From Ectothiorhodospiraceae bacterium (GTDB lineage Bacteria > Pseudomonadota > Gammaproteobacteria > SZUA-152), in assembly GCA_002401775.2 (NCBI GenBank), contig NVUB02000062.1, positions 1 through 64,000 on the forward strand: a stretch of DNA of 64,000 nucleotides, given 5' to 3'. Shown in pieces: positions 43,868 to 53,483 of this stretch (position 1 is its first letter; every line of letters begins with the position of its first letter). A program made the translations under genes and the position numbers. A model generated the notes under the pieces. That model was not told the origin of the DNA and did not search any database. It saw only the letters and a list, made by a program, of their open reading frames with translations.

Positions 43868-44551
43868 TTACAGCAGCAGTGTTTTTTCATAGACATTGCT
43901 AATACTCTCTCCATCCCAAACATAAGATAGGTGTTGTGCCTGGCGTGGAATGGTCAGCGCTGAGGGTCTAAGTACGGCGATGCATTCTCCGTTCGGGTCT
44001 CGAACGGAGCGGTAAACGATTCCCCAGGCGTTATCCATTCGTAAATCGCGGCCAAAATCCTGACTGGGCGTCCAGTTGTTGGGGATATGGTATTTTTCAT
44101 AGACTTCATCGCGTATGTCATGCATCGATTGGGTGACTTCTCCAATGTAAACCCGCATATCAATTTCGCCGGGGTCTTCCTGGGTATAGGCGAGGAAAAG
44201 GGTGCGGTGAAACGTGGTTTCCTCAATCGCGGTGTTGAGTGTTTTTGAGGCGTAATACACACCATAACTACCATCGCTAAAGCGACTGGGGCAAGCTGGG
44301 CTTACGTGAGTAAAGGCGGCCATAACGGGGGAAGACCCTGGGCCGCAAAGTCGGTCTTCTGGTGCGACTAAGGTGATATCACCCACCTGATCACGTAGCC
44401 TGTCATTGGTGAGTGATTCGATGTAATAGAGCTCATCCATTAAATCGGCATCAACGAGTGACTCAAAAAAATTGATCGGCGGGAATTCTGAAGCAATCAC
44501 TCGGTATTGATACCGCCAGTCTAGTGCGATGGTTGTGGGTGTCTTCATCAC
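43868..44551 (-). CDS. RES-domain toxin, 227 aa
   Basis: RES toxins degrade or modify NAD+. The conserved Arg-Glu-Ser set is visible: RYQYRVIASEFPP near the start, GSYGVYYASKTLNTAIEETTFHR around 95-118, and the late LRPSALTIPR. The paired Xre-type antitoxin gene ends in an ATGA overlap with this start. Length is in the upper range for the family. The product is the toxic member of a RES-Xre module. Confidence 0.9.
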   Translation of the reverse strand: MMKTPTTIALDWRYQYRVIASEFPPINFFESLVDADLMDELYYIESLTNDRLRDQVGDITLVAPEDRLCGPGSSPVMAAFTHVSPACPSRFSDGSYGVYYASKTLNTAIEETTFHRTLFLAYTQEDPGEIDMRVYIGEVTQSMHDIRDEVYEKYHIPNNWTPSQDFGRDLRMDNAWGIVYRSVRDPNGECIAVLRPSALTIPRQAQHLSYVWDGESISNVYEKTLLL

Positions 44552-44973
44552 AGCCCTCGTTGGGCATCCAGGTAGCGTCGGACATCGGCAAGATCAACGA
44601 GATTACCTGCGAGCATTCTGTCCAGGGCGCTTTGGCCATTAAAAAGTGGGGCGGTGTTGGGCTTGCGTATCCATTCTTCAGCCGCACGTTTGCTGGGCAA
44701 TAGAATGTTTAAGTCCTTATAAATACCCAGCAGGTAACTAATGCGCTCCAACGTGTCATGGCTCAAGCGTCCTGCGGTGAGTTGAGATTTCCACTTGTAG
44801 AAAGTTGATTCCGGCGGAGCCCCCAACAGATTGCGTTCTTCCGTCACTGAAAGCTTCCAGAGTTCCGATAGGTTAAAAAAGGCCTGTAAGGCCGCGCTGC
44901 TGATGCGCTTAGGGTCGAGTTTAGGCCTGGGTTTGAGGGAGTGAATCGGGCATTTTTTCGCAGGAGTCGTCAT
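44548..44973 (-). CDS. Xre/MbcA/ParS-type antitoxin (DUF2384), 141 aa
   Basis: An antitoxin with an N-terminal helix-turn-helix-like half (about 25-80: FFNLSELWKLSVTEERNLLG, then TFYKWK) and the C-terminal DUF2384 toxin-binding half (RISYLLGIYKDLNILL, then LFNGQSALDRMLAGNLVDLADVRRYLDAQRG). The ATG at 44973 has GGAGG eight bases upstream; a TTG at 44988 is rejected. The downstream RES gene starts inside its stop. The promoter region carries a direct repeat that suits autorepression. Confidence 0.92.
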   Translation of the reverse strand: MTTPAKKCPIHSLKPRPKLDPKRISSAALQAFFNLSELWKLSVTEERNLLGAPPESTFYKWKSQLTAGRLSHDTLERISYLLGIYKDLNILLPSKRAAEEWIRKPNTAPLFNGQSALDRMLAGNLVDLADVRRYLDAQRGL

Positions 44974-44982
44974 TTGAATGTC

Positions 44983-45032
44983 CTCCAAATATAGATATAT
45001 ACCTATAATACTCCAAATATAGAGTAATTCAA
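44983..45032 (-). promoter_or_regulatory. RES-Xre promoter with direct-repeat operator
   Basis: On the minus strand TTGAAT (45027-45032) and TATTAT (45005-45010) are 16 bases apart. A 13-base direct repeat, CTCCAAATATAGA on the plus strand, occurs at 44983-44995 and 45011-45023: one copy fills the spacer, the other lies between the -10 box and the ribosome site. This suits Xre autorepression. Confidence 0.65.
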
Positions 45033-45380
45033 GGCGGGTTTGTCTGGGGTATCGTCATGGTCATGGCAATAGTCATCGCTATTCAGGCCGTACCGAACAG
45101 TCAGTTTATGCGCTTGAGGATAAGTGATCAGTGGTGAAATCGGGAATAAGTGGCCAAACAATGCTAAATCTTACTTTTGCCTAAAGACCCCTTTGTATAT
45201 TGTCGATGGTACTTCAAGGCTTAAATGTTGTGCATTAACCCTATGTAATTAAAGGGTTAATGCGTGTTCGGTTTAACGGTTAAGGCTTATATCGTCGGCA
45301 TGAAAAATATCGGCGTCAATAATAAAAAACTGCATAGATCATTTTAATCACTGTTTTGTCATTTAAGAGGAGTGCCGGTA
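45033..45380. other. Intergenic between divergent genes
   Basis: 348 bases between the RES-Xre promoter and the binding-protein gene. No open frame or clear site apart from the presumed promoter for the plus-strand gene. Confidence 0.4.
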
Positions 45381-45836
45381 ATGACGCCCCGAGTCCACAG
45401 AGGTAATCGGATACATTTTTTATTATGTCTATTAATTGTTATGGGTATGGTGTCCGTGGCAAGTCAGGCACAGGCTGAAGTTGTGATCATAGGTAATAAA
45501 AGCCTTGCGGTGGAGAGTGTAACCCTTAAGCAAGCCAAAAAACTTTGGCTCAAGAAGTCATTAAAATTACCAGGTACTGGCAAAGTAAAATTGGTGGATC
45601 AATTTAAAGCGAATGCCACATATACTGAGTTTTATCGCAAAATTGTTAAGAAAAAACCATCTCAATTGAAGGCCTATTGGGCCAAAGTGACATTTACTGG
45701 CAAGGCATTCCCGCCTGAGCAAATGGCAGATGATGCATCTGTGATTGACTGGGTCGCTAACACGTCCAATGCGATGGGTTATGTGGATGGTTCAGCGGTG
45801 AACGATTCAGTTAAACGTTTGTTAACCGTGAAATGA
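45381..45836 (+). CDS. Small PstS-like phosphate-binding-type periplasmic protein, 151 aa
   Basis: A signal peptide (LLCLLIVMGMVSVASQAQA, cut about residue 33) is followed by a single half-size periplasmic binding domain: VVIIGNKSLAVESVTLKQAKKLWLKKS, FYRKIVKKKPSQLKAYWAKVTFTG, and SNAMGYVDGSAV. This short PstS-like family often stands next to a porin and a chemoreceptor, as here. The ATG at 45381 has AGAGGAG eight bases upstream; a GTG at 45372 is too close to that site. The porin gene follows after 14 bases. Confidence 0.8.
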   Translation: MTPRVHRGNRIHFLLCLLIVMGMVSVASQAQAEVVIIGNKSLAVESVTLKQAKKLWLKKSLKLPGTGKVKLVDQFKANATYTEFYRKIVKKKPSQLKAYWAKVTFTGKAFPPEQMADDASVIDWVANTSNAMGYVDGSAVNDSVKRLLTVK

Positions 45837-45850
45837 GGAGACAAAAAATC

Positions 45851-46954
45851 ATGTCACGAATAAAGAAAATAGGATTCAGTGCAGGCTTGGCACTGTTTTT
45901 TCAGTTAGCACCTATTCACGCGGCAGAGTTTGGGCTATTTGGTGATGTCACTTTTAACGACAGCGATGCATCGGGTGAAAATTCCTCATTTGCATTGGGT
46001 GGGTTAGATTTTTATGCTACTCACGCTATTTCGGATACCTCCCGAGGCTTTATAGAATTTGTTTTTGAAAATACCGATGAAGGTATTGTTACGGACCTTG
46101 AGCGGTTATGGATTTCCCATACATTCAAAGATGAGTTCGTTATGGCCGCAGGTCGTTTCCATTCACCATTAGGCAGCTGGAACCGAACTTATCATCATGG
46201 CGCGATGTTACAGGATACGGTTTCACGCCCCTTTTTTCTGGATTTTGAAGACGGTGCTGCAGGCGTACTACCCGTGCATGTAGTGGGTTTAATGGCCACG
46301 GGTGATTTCACCATGAACAGCGGTATTGTCAGTTATGAGTTAGCGGTGGCAAATGGCCCTTCTCTCGATTCTTCGTCTGGGTTATCGCCAGCAGCAAGCG
46401 GTAAACCTGAAATTGATATTAACAATATTTCAGACCCCAATAGTGATAAATCCATCGCGTTACGAGTGATATATAAACCTGACTTAATGGACGTGCAAAC
46501 GGGTTTTTTTGTGATGAGCAATACGATTGCGGAATCGGCTGATGGATCCGGGTTGGTTGCATTGGGAGAAGACCTGATTGACCAAACCATTATTGGTTTT
46601 GATGTCACTTATGAATACGAAGAATTTGATGCACTGGTGGAATATTATAGTTTTGATAACAAAAATGAAGTAGGTGCTTCTGGCAGCAATACCGCTGCGG
46701 CATATTTTGTGCAGTTGGGCTATTGGCTTACTGAATCAACGAAAGCCGTATATCGTTACGAAGACCTTAGTTTTGATGATGCAGATAGTTATTTTCGATT
46801 ATTAGGGGCGCGGGAGGCAACCCATAATGTGATTGCATTACGCTATGATGTTGATGAGTCAAACTCTCTGAAATTTGAAATTAATAGTGCGGATGTGGCA
46901 GGCAGCAAAAATACCACGTCTTATCAATTTCAGTGGGCATTTTTGATACCGTAG
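45851..46954 (+). CDS. Outer-membrane porin-like protein, 367 aa
   Basis: A signal peptide (residues 1-24, ending IHAA) opens a beta-barrel protein: EFGLFGDVTFNDSD, LGGLDFYATHAISD, alternating strands and aromatic residues throughout. VMAAGRFHSPLGSWNRTYHHG near residue 100 is typical of this porin group. The chosen start has AGGAG ten bases upstream; an ATG at 45833 overlaps the previous stop. It is the second gene of the binding-protein/porin unit, which is closed by a terminator at 47024. Substrate unknown, perhaps phosphate or organic anions. Confidence 0.75.
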   Translation: MSRIKKIGFSAGLALFFQLAPIHAAEFGLFGDVTFNDSDASGENSSFALGGLDFYATHAISDTSRGFIEFVFENTDEGIVTDLERLWISHTFKDEFVMAAGRFHSPLGSWNRTYHHGAMLQDTVSRPFFLDFEDGAAGVLPVHVVGLMATGDFTMNSGIVSYELAVANGPSLDSSSGLSPAASGKPEIDINNISDPNSDKSIALRVIYKPDLMDVQTGFFVMSNTIAESADGSGLVALGEDLIDQTIIGFDVTYEYEEFDALVEYYSFDNKNEVGASGSNTAAAYFVQLGYWLTESTKAVYRYEDLSFDDADSYFRLLGAREATHNVIALRYDVDESNSLKFEINSADVAGSKNTTSYQFQWAFLIP

Positions 46955-46984
46955 AGATTTTAATTGTCAATTATTGGTCAGGTT

Positions 46985-47023
46985 AAGCTGAAGCTAAAGC
47001 TAAAGCTAAAGCTAAAGCTAAAG
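46985..47023. repeat. Hexanucleotide tandem repeat (AAGCTA)
   Basis: AAGCTG then six AAGCTA units and a partial one run directly into the terminator hairpin after the porin gene. A microsatellite-like repeat in non-coding sequence. Confidence 0.95.
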
Positions 47024-47049
47024 CAGCCCCAGTCGGTGGGGCTGTTTTT
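47024..47049 (+). terminator. Terminator of the binding-protein/porin unit
   Basis: CAGCCCC, a seven-base loop, GGGGCTG and TTTTT: a strong rho-independent terminator. Confidence 0.92.
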
Positions 47050-47187
47050 CTAATTTTAGAGAAATATGGACACAATTAGATGGCATTAATTAAACGTGTC
47101 ACTCGGGGTATATTTAATTTGGCATTGCTGTAATTAAGGCAAGGAGAGCCTGATAATTACACTACACTTTGTTGAGAGGTAATTTCT

Positions 47188-48804
47188 ATGCAGTTTATTA
47201 ATAACCTGAACGTTAAATATAAAATCCTGATGATCGCATTGGTGGGTATTGTTGGGTTTACTTTGTATTTAGTGATGAACTATCAGGTCACACAGGATAA
47301 TTCTCAGCGGTTAAGTGCAGTGCGAACCCAGCATTTTCCGGTGTTAGAACTGTCAGATCGTAATATCGTTTATTTGGATAAAATAAAATAAATGTGGCAA
47401 TCGGCAGTCATTACGGGTGATGAAGATGTCGTAGAAGAAGCACAGGGATTCGCCAATAAGACGGTTGCAGGATATCAAGAAATAAAAAATATTGATCCAT
47501 CAACAGACCATGATGTTAATGGCGTGACTAAAATTTTCAAGCAATATTTTAGTTCAGCAAAAAAATTGACACTTGAAATAATTGAGGGAGATATTTCAGC
47601 GGGTGATCTAAAGGTACGTGCTACCGACTTAGCAAAATCTTTGAAAGACTACGAATCGACGTTGCATAATTTTCGGAAAATGCAGTATGAGCAATTTAAT
47701 GCCGAGCTGGATAGCGCCGATCGGGACAGTCAACACAATTTATTATGGGGGCTGGTGCTTGGGGTGACCATTATGCTTACTCTTGGTATTACGGCATTCG
47801 CTATCGGTCGAACAATTAGCGGGGGTGTTAATAAAGTCATGAATGCCATGGGAGGCATGGCCAAAGGTAATCTCACCACGCATATCGAGCATTCCGGAAA
47901 TGATGAAATAGGTAAACTGGTTAAATATCACAATGCCTGCGCATCAGAAATGCAAGGTTTGATCAAGGAAATAGTGGACTCGGTTATACAGTTTAGTGCG
48001 CTCTCAGATCGATTATTGTCAGCGATGAAACAAACATCTGACAGTGTCGATCAGCAACATATGGAGACTGACCAGCTTGCCACTGCAATTACGGAGATGG
48101 CTGCAACGGTGACGGAGGTTGCCCGAAATACTAATGAGGCTGCAAAGGCAACTCAAGTCGCTGATGCTGAGGCTAACGAAGGGTTGAAAGTGATGACGGC
48201 AACCGGGGAATCTATTCAACGCTTGGCGGGCGATGTAGAGGATGCTGCAACGGCGATTCAATCCCTGGAGGATGACAGTAAAAATATTGGCACCGTGCTT
48301 GATGTCATAAAGGCAATCGCGGAACAAACAAACTTGTTGGCCCTGAATGCTGCCATTGAAGCCGCACGTGCAGGTGAGCAAGGTCGTGGGTTTGCCGTTG
48401 TTGCTGATGAGGTACGTAATCTGGCGAGCCGGACTCAAGAGTCTACGTTGGAAATTGAAGCGACTATCGATAAACTGCAATTAGGTGCCCGTAATGCGGT
48501 TAAGGTGATGGAGAAAGGTCGGTCGCAGGCACAGGATTCCGTTGAGAAAGCCAATTCTGCGGGCCAGTTGCTTGGCAATATAACGTCCGCAGTCAATACA
48601 ATGGCTGATATGAATACACAGATTGCCACTGCTGCTGAACAACAATCTTCGGTGGCCGAAGAAATAAATAGAAATATTGAAGGAATCAATGTATTAGCGA
48701 ATCAAACGGCCAACCATGCACTGGAATCATCCAACAATGTTTCAGAAATGGCTTTACTGGCAGAACATCTGGGTGGTTTGGTTTCGCGTTTTAAAGTGCG
48801 GTAA
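47188..48804 (+). pseudogene. Methyl-accepting chemotaxis protein gene interrupted by an in-frame stop
   Basis: The frame opens MQFINNLNVKYKILMIALVGIVGFTLYLV, a normal chemoreceptor TM1, and continues to LDKIK. A TAA at 47389-47391 is followed directly by ATG and the same frame continues [18 protein letters not shown] to the end. There is a second helix ([18 protein letters not shown]), a HAMP domain (about 200-255) and the signalling hairpin [30 protein letters not shown] near 375-405. Complete, it would be about 538 aa. One base change (GAA or CAA to TAA) explains the stop. Reinitiation at TAAATG would yield a 470-residue protein without TM1. No pentapeptide for CheR is seen at the end. Confidence 0.85.
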
Positions 48805-49044
48805 GACTTTTGACCGTCTTCCGGGGCGACCTCGATATTGAAAATAAATATACAATGATCTGCGGTGTTGAGCCTGTAAATTAAGGGCTTTCCTTTTCTT
48901 TTCTTTCCTTAGTGTGCTTGGCGGCTTGGCGAGAGTTTCTAATTACTTTGAATACCCCACGATTGTCTAGATTGATAACTTTCTCGTGAACCTATTCAAT
49001 TAACCTGGTCCTGTTAACGTGACAGGTTTTTTAGCCGCCACTAT

Positions 49045-50265
49045 TTAAAAATAACGTGATAATTCCAGTTGCAGGTAATCGTCATTACGAATGCCTGCCA
49101 GTAAATCGGTGCTGGGGACGTTAATGAAAGCTTGCCCTTCCAGACTAACCCTCCAGTTCTCTCCAATACGGCGACTGGTTTCTAATGTTATCAGGCGTGT
49201 GGAATCATCTTTATCAATGATCATGCCGATTAAGAAGTCCGTGGACTGTTCATCGTTGAGGGTGAGGCGGGCGCCTATCATTATGTCGTCGGCGAACGGC
49301 GTAAGTGCCGCATTACCTCGGTCGTCGTAAAGTATTTCTGAGATAACCCCGAGATCCAGGCTAGTGTCGGCGATGCCAATAAAGCTGTATTCAAATCCTG
49401 CGGTGACCGCAATATAGTCTTCACCAAAACCAGAGTCTGAGTATGACCGGGAAATGGTTTCAAATTTCCATAACCAGTCGTCCAAAGTGGCTTGAAGATC
49501 CAGCCCCCATTGTTCAATGAGATTATAGACAGGGATGAAAACCGGCTGACCTTTGCGGTTGAGGCCAGCCACAAAAGATGGGTCACGGCTGGTGCCGTTG
49601 AAGTAACTGAGCCCAAGGTCCCAATCACCCAGCGCGTGAGCCCAGCGCGCGGCGTAGTCGATGTGAGCGCCTTTGTCAGAGGATTCGTAGCGTGCCTGGT
49701 CGGTGTCAATGGGTAAAGGAAATCGTAATCGGCCCTTCTCTCCAGGAAAGGTGCGCTCTCGAAAGCCGGGCAAAACAAATAAGTCCAGCGTCCCCCAGTC
49801 GCGTATGAGGGCGAGGTTGATCATAGGCTGCCCCAGTTTTTCCTCGCCATCCGTTGCTTCGACAAGATCCGTTTGATTAATAACATCAACAAGATGCTGC
49901 GATTCTGTGACGCCCCAAAAAACCTTGCGCAGGCCGGCTCGAATCTCCCAGTCATCGGCCGCCTTTAACCAGGTGAGTTCACGAATATCGGCATGGCTAC
50001 GTTCGTTATCATTTTCATCCCACCGATAGAATGGCACGAAGGTAAAGCTTTGCTGGCCATCATCCCAGTCGGTGTAAAATTCGGGCTGGGCAGAAAAGGA
50101 AAGATTATTATCGTGCTGACGATTATCGACTGGGCCATTGGCAAAGCCCCGGTATTCGCCGCTGATATAGCCGGACCATTCATTGGCCAGGCTTTGGCCC
50201 GTTGCTAATAAGAGCGTCAGACCACAGGCAGCGCTGGTAATAAGAAGCACCACACGATTCATCAT
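49045..50265 (-). CDS. Outer-membrane beta-barrel protein of an exporter cluster, 406 aa
   Basis: A signal peptide (residues 1-27) precedes a barrel: WSGYISGEYRGFANGP, then many short strands with aromatic residues, ending LQLELSRYF, whose terminal Phe is the usual signal for the outer-membrane insertion machinery. IRELTWLKAADDWEIRAGLRKVFWGVTES resembles DUF1302-type proteins. It starts one base after the LolA-like gene stop and is the last gene of that cluster. It probably provides the outer-membrane step; the substrate is unknown. Confidence 0.75.
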   Translation of the reverse strand: MMNRVVLLITSAACGLTLLLATGQSLANEWSGYISGEYRGFANGPVDNRQHDNNLSFSAQPEFYTDWDDGQQSFTFVPFYRWDENDNERSHADIRELTWLKAADDWEIRAGLRKVFWGVTESQHLVDVINQTDLVEATDGEEKLGQPMINLALIRDWGTLDLFVLPGFRERTFPGEKGRLRFPLPIDTDQARYESSDKGAHIDYAARWAHALGDWDLGLSYFNGTSRDPSFVAGLNRKGQPVFIPVYNLIEQWGLDLQATLDDWLWKFETISRSYSDSGFGEDYIAVTAGFEYSFIGIADTSLDLGVISEILYDDRGNAALTPFADDIMIGARLTLNDEQSTDFLIGMIIDKDDSTRLITLETSRRIGENWRVSLEGQAFINVPSTDLLAGIRNDDYLQLELSRYF

Positions 50266-50266
50266 T

Positions 50267-51064
50267 TTAGCGGGCTCGTTTTAGACTGTTACGGTCAAAA
50301 TCCCGTGCTTTCATTCCCGTTTTGAAGGCGTAATCTGTCCAGACAAGGTCGGTGCTTTTTTTGGTGAGATGGTTGGTGATATGCATTGAATCAGCCCGCC
50401 AAAATTGCCCTTCGTATTGCTGGTAGCCGGAGTAGGTCAGGGTTTTTAATAAGGCTTTTTTGCGGTCATAAAATTCAATTTTAATGGGTTGGTACATGGA
50501 TTTATCTAACCAGGTGACAAGCTTGGTGTAGCCGGAATGTTTATAGGCCGGCGTACGTTGAATGACAAAGCACTCACGCCCATCGATAATTTCTTCCCGC
50601 AACAATTTATAGGTATATTTTTCGACCTCCTGCGAAGACAGGTCTTCATAGGAAAATTCACTGCCCATGAAGGGGCCGGATTTGTTGTTGGAGGAAATCC
50701 GTTTGACGCGTTTGAGGGCGGGCAAATATAACCATTGTTCATCGGCTTTTAAGGCATGGGTATAACTTAAAAAAGCGGTGCCTTTTATGTCGCGTGGCGT
50801 ATCAAAGATACTCATGGATTTATCGCCGTCTCCAGAGACTTCCAGCGTTTTGCTGCGTATCTTTCTTTTGCTTTCCTGACCATGGCGGTTTCGCAAGGTC
50901 ATTTCCAGGCTGGCGGTCTGGTCTTGCCAGCCAGTATCGCGTTTGTCGGCTTCGATGGTGATAGCCAGACCTTTTTCTTCGGCCGTTTCCGCGACGGCAT
51001 AAAATGGCAGGCAAGAGAACAAGAGTACCGCGATGTATTGAGTGGGTTTAAAAAAGTTATGCAT
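50267..51064 (-). CDS. LolA-like outer-membrane lipoprotein-sorting family protein, 265 aa
   Basis: A signal peptide (cut about residue 25) is followed by the LolA/LolB-like half-barrel family of COG2834: RNRHGQESKRKIRSKTLEVSGDGDKSMSIFDTPRDIKGTAFL, EQWLYLPALKRVKRISSNNKSGPFMGSEFSYED (about 95-140). Such proteins always travel with MMPL-type RND exporters and are believed to carry a hydrophobic cargo across the periplasm. Its start overlaps the exporter gene by eight bases. Confidence 0.85.
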   Translation of the reverse strand: MHNFFKPTQYIAVLLFSCLPFYAVAETAEEKGLAITIEADKRDTGWQDQTASLEMTLRNRHGQESKRKIRSKTLEVSGDGDKSMSIFDTPRDIKGTAFLSYTHALKADEQWLYLPALKRVKRISSNNKSGPFMGSEFSYEDLSSQEVEKYTYKLLREEIIDGRECFVIQRTPAYKHSGYTKLVTWLDKSMYQPIKIEFYDRKKALLKTLTYSGYQQYEGQFWRADSMHITNHLTKKSTDLVWTDYAFKTGMKARDFDRNSLKRAR

Positions 51065-53387
51065 GGCTAGGCTCCTTGCTAGGTTTTTTGGTAGGCGATC
51101 TGTCGAATAACATAAGAAGTGGCGGTAGTAACAGGAAGTCTGCTAACAACGCGAAAGTAATGACGATGGCGGTAAGTAACCCCATTCCCGAGTTCAGCTC
51201 AAAACTGGATAAGGACAATACCAGGAAGCCGACCACCAGAACGATGGATGTGGTGAACAAGGCCATGCCGACATTGCGGAAGGCATATCGCACCGCTTCT
51301 TCGGCATCGAGTCCTTTCTCACGGCGAGCTCGAAGGTACTTACTTAAAAAGTGTACGGTATCATCGACAACAATGCCCAGCGTCATGCCCGCAACAATGG
51401 ACAGACTGAGCCCGATTTCGCCCACTAACAAGCCCCATAACCCAAACCCCATGGCGGCGGGAACCAGATTAGGTATCATACTTAATAATCCGATTTTTAC
51501 TGACCGTAGTGCAATAATAAGGATGAATGAGATACCGATCAGGGCGAGTGTAGTGCCCAACAACATACTGATGATGTTACGTTTGCCAATGTGGGCAAAC
51601 ATCATTGTGGTGCCACTGCCCTCTCTTCCGGAGATATGCGGAGCATTGTCTTTCAACCATTCACTGGCACGTTTATCCAACGTTAACAGCTCATTGGTAG
51701 ACATGGTTTGCAACGTGGCGGTAAAGCGTGTGGCAGATTTTGCCACATTGATCTGGTTGTTGAGATCAAGCCCGTAGGGCAGGGACATTTCATATAACAG
51801 TAAGTATTGCGCTGACAAATTACGTTCGTCAGGTAAACGGTACCAGGATGGATCATCACCGTGCATGTTTTTGTTTAGACGTTTCATGGTATCGGTGAGG
51901 GAGTTAACGTGAATGGTTTCGGGTTGAGCGCGGTACCAATCGGCAAAGGCGTCCACTTCCTGAAGGAATTCAGGATTGCTGATGCCGCCGGGTTCGCCGG
52001 AGTCCAGGGAATAGTCGATGACGTAAAGGCCGCTGAGATTGGCGGTCATAAAGTCAGAATCAGCACGGAAGCTGACGGTTTCATCAAAATAATGCACAAA
52101 CACATCGTTGAGTTCATTGCGGGATACGGAAGCCACTAAAACCGTGACTAAAATGGCCATGCCCCAGATGAGTTTGTGGCGTTGGTTGACCACAAAATCT
52201 CCAACGCGATGCATCAGATGGCTGTCGTCATTTTCGACCTGCTTGACGCGTACCGGTAATACGGACATGAGCGCTGGCAGAAAGGTGACCGATAATAAGA
52301 AAGAAGCCACAACACCAATGGCAACCATATTACCCAGGTGCTGGAACGGTGGCACATCAGAGAAGTTCATGCTCAAAAAGCCCAGGGCTGTGGTGATGCT
52401 GGCGAGAAACACGGGCTGCATGTTGATGCGCAGGCTTTCGACGATGGCTTCTTTCTTGGCGCGACCTATGCGCATTTCATGCAACATAGCGACCAGAATA
52501 TGCACACAGTTGGCGATGGCCATGGTGAGCACTATGGTTGGGGTAGATGCGGAAGGTGGTGTGATGGGAAAACCAAGATGCCCGCCCATGCCCATGGCGG
52601 TCATGATCGAGCCGATGATGACTAACAAGGTGGCGAAGGTGCCGGAGAAACCACGGATCATCAGCCCCAGAGTGATAAGCATTAATGCGAAACTAATCGG
52701 CACCAGTTTTTGCATGTCACCCTGAGAGGCCTCGGCAAAGGCATTGTTCATCAACACCATGCCACTGAGGTAGATATCGACCTGCGGATATTGTGCTTCC
52801 ATTTCAGCGGCCAGTTCACGGGCGAAGGCAACTATTTCAGGCACTTCACTCAGGTTTTCACCGGGTAGCTGTACTGTGACATTGACACCGGTAACATGGG
52901 CGCGGTCAGAAATAAGACGATTCAGTAAAATGGGTTCACTGAGGGCGACCCGTTTTATTTTGGCGCGCGCATCGGTTGTCAGAGTGAGCTCTTCATCAAC
53001 CAGATCCATCACTATCAGGTCGTCGGCTTCGGCTTCGGTGTGCTGGAAATTCGCTAATGAATCAACTCGGGTAGAAAAGGGCGTTTGCCAGGCCTTTTCA
53101 GTGAGGGTTTTTACGGCATCGAGCATGTCCTGGCTGAACGCGTCACCATCTTTAGGGGCAAGCACGAACATCACGTTGTCGCTTTTGGTGTACATGGCCT
53201 CGAGTGCTTCAAAGGCCAGCAGCTGCGGATTATCAGCACTGAAAAACACCCGGTAATCGGTTTTAAACGCCAGATGTTTACCTCCGCTAGCGGCCCCCAT
53301 GATCAATAAAACGGCGGCAAGCATAACTAACCAGGGGTGGCGGGTAACCCACTGGGCGTAACGGACAACTGTGGATGATTCAGTCAT
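51057..53387 (-). CDS. MMPL-type RND exporter, 776 aa
   Basis: A 12-helix exporter with two similar halves, each one helix, a periplasmic domain (about 40-210 and 420-590) and five helices. TM4-like motifs are ATIVLTMAIANCVHILVAM and VAGMTLGIVVDDTVHFLSKYLR, the latter with the paired Asp typical of the MMPL/hydrophobe exporter group. It is followed by a LolA-like protein and a barrel protein and preceded by a TetR regulator, so the four make a complete export unit, possibly for lipids or hydrophobic metabolites. Confidence 0.9.
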   Translation of the reverse strand: MTESSTVVRYAQWVTRHPWLVMLAAVLLIMGAASGGKHLAFKTDYRVFFSADNPQLLAFEALEAMYTKSDNVMFVLAPKDGDAFSQDMLDAVKTLTEKAWQTPFSTRVDSLANFQHTEAEADDLIVMDLVDEELTLTTDARAKIKRVALSEPILLNRLISDRAHVTGVNVTVQLPGENLSEVPEIVAFARELAAEMEAQYPQVDIYLSGMVLMNNAFAEASQGDMQKLVPISFALMLITLGLMIRGFSGTFATLLVIIGSIMTAMGMGGHLGFPITPPSASTPTIVLTMAIANCVHILVAMLHEMRIGRAKKEAIVESLRINMQPVFLASITTALGFLSMNFSDVPPFQHLGNMVAIGVVASFLLSVTFLPALMSVLPVRVKQVENDDSHLMHRVGDFVVNQRHKLIWGMAILVTVLVASVSRNELNDVFVHYFDETVSFRADSDFMTANLSGLYVIDYSLDSGEPGGISNPEFLQEVDAFADWYRAQPETIHVNSLTDTMKRLNKNMHGDDPSWYRLPDERNLSAQYLLLYEMSLPYGLDLNNQINVAKSATRFTATLQTMSTNELLTLDKRASEWLKDNAPHISGREGSGTTMMFAHIGKRNIISMLLGTTLALIGISFILIIALRSVKIGLLSMIPNLVPAAMGFGLWGLLVGEIGLSLSIVAGMTLGIVVDDTVHFLSKYLRARREKGLDAEEAVRYAFRNVGMALFTTSIVLVVGFLVLSLSSFELNSGMGLLTAIVITFALLADFLLLPPLLMLFDRSPTKKPSKEPSHA

Positions 53388-53483
53388 AGTAAATTTTCTT
53401 TGTCGGTAGGTCTGTGCATGGGGTTTCCTTATGGTGTTTGTCCGTGATGAGTGTGGTATCAGTGGTTTTGATTAGTGAGATAG

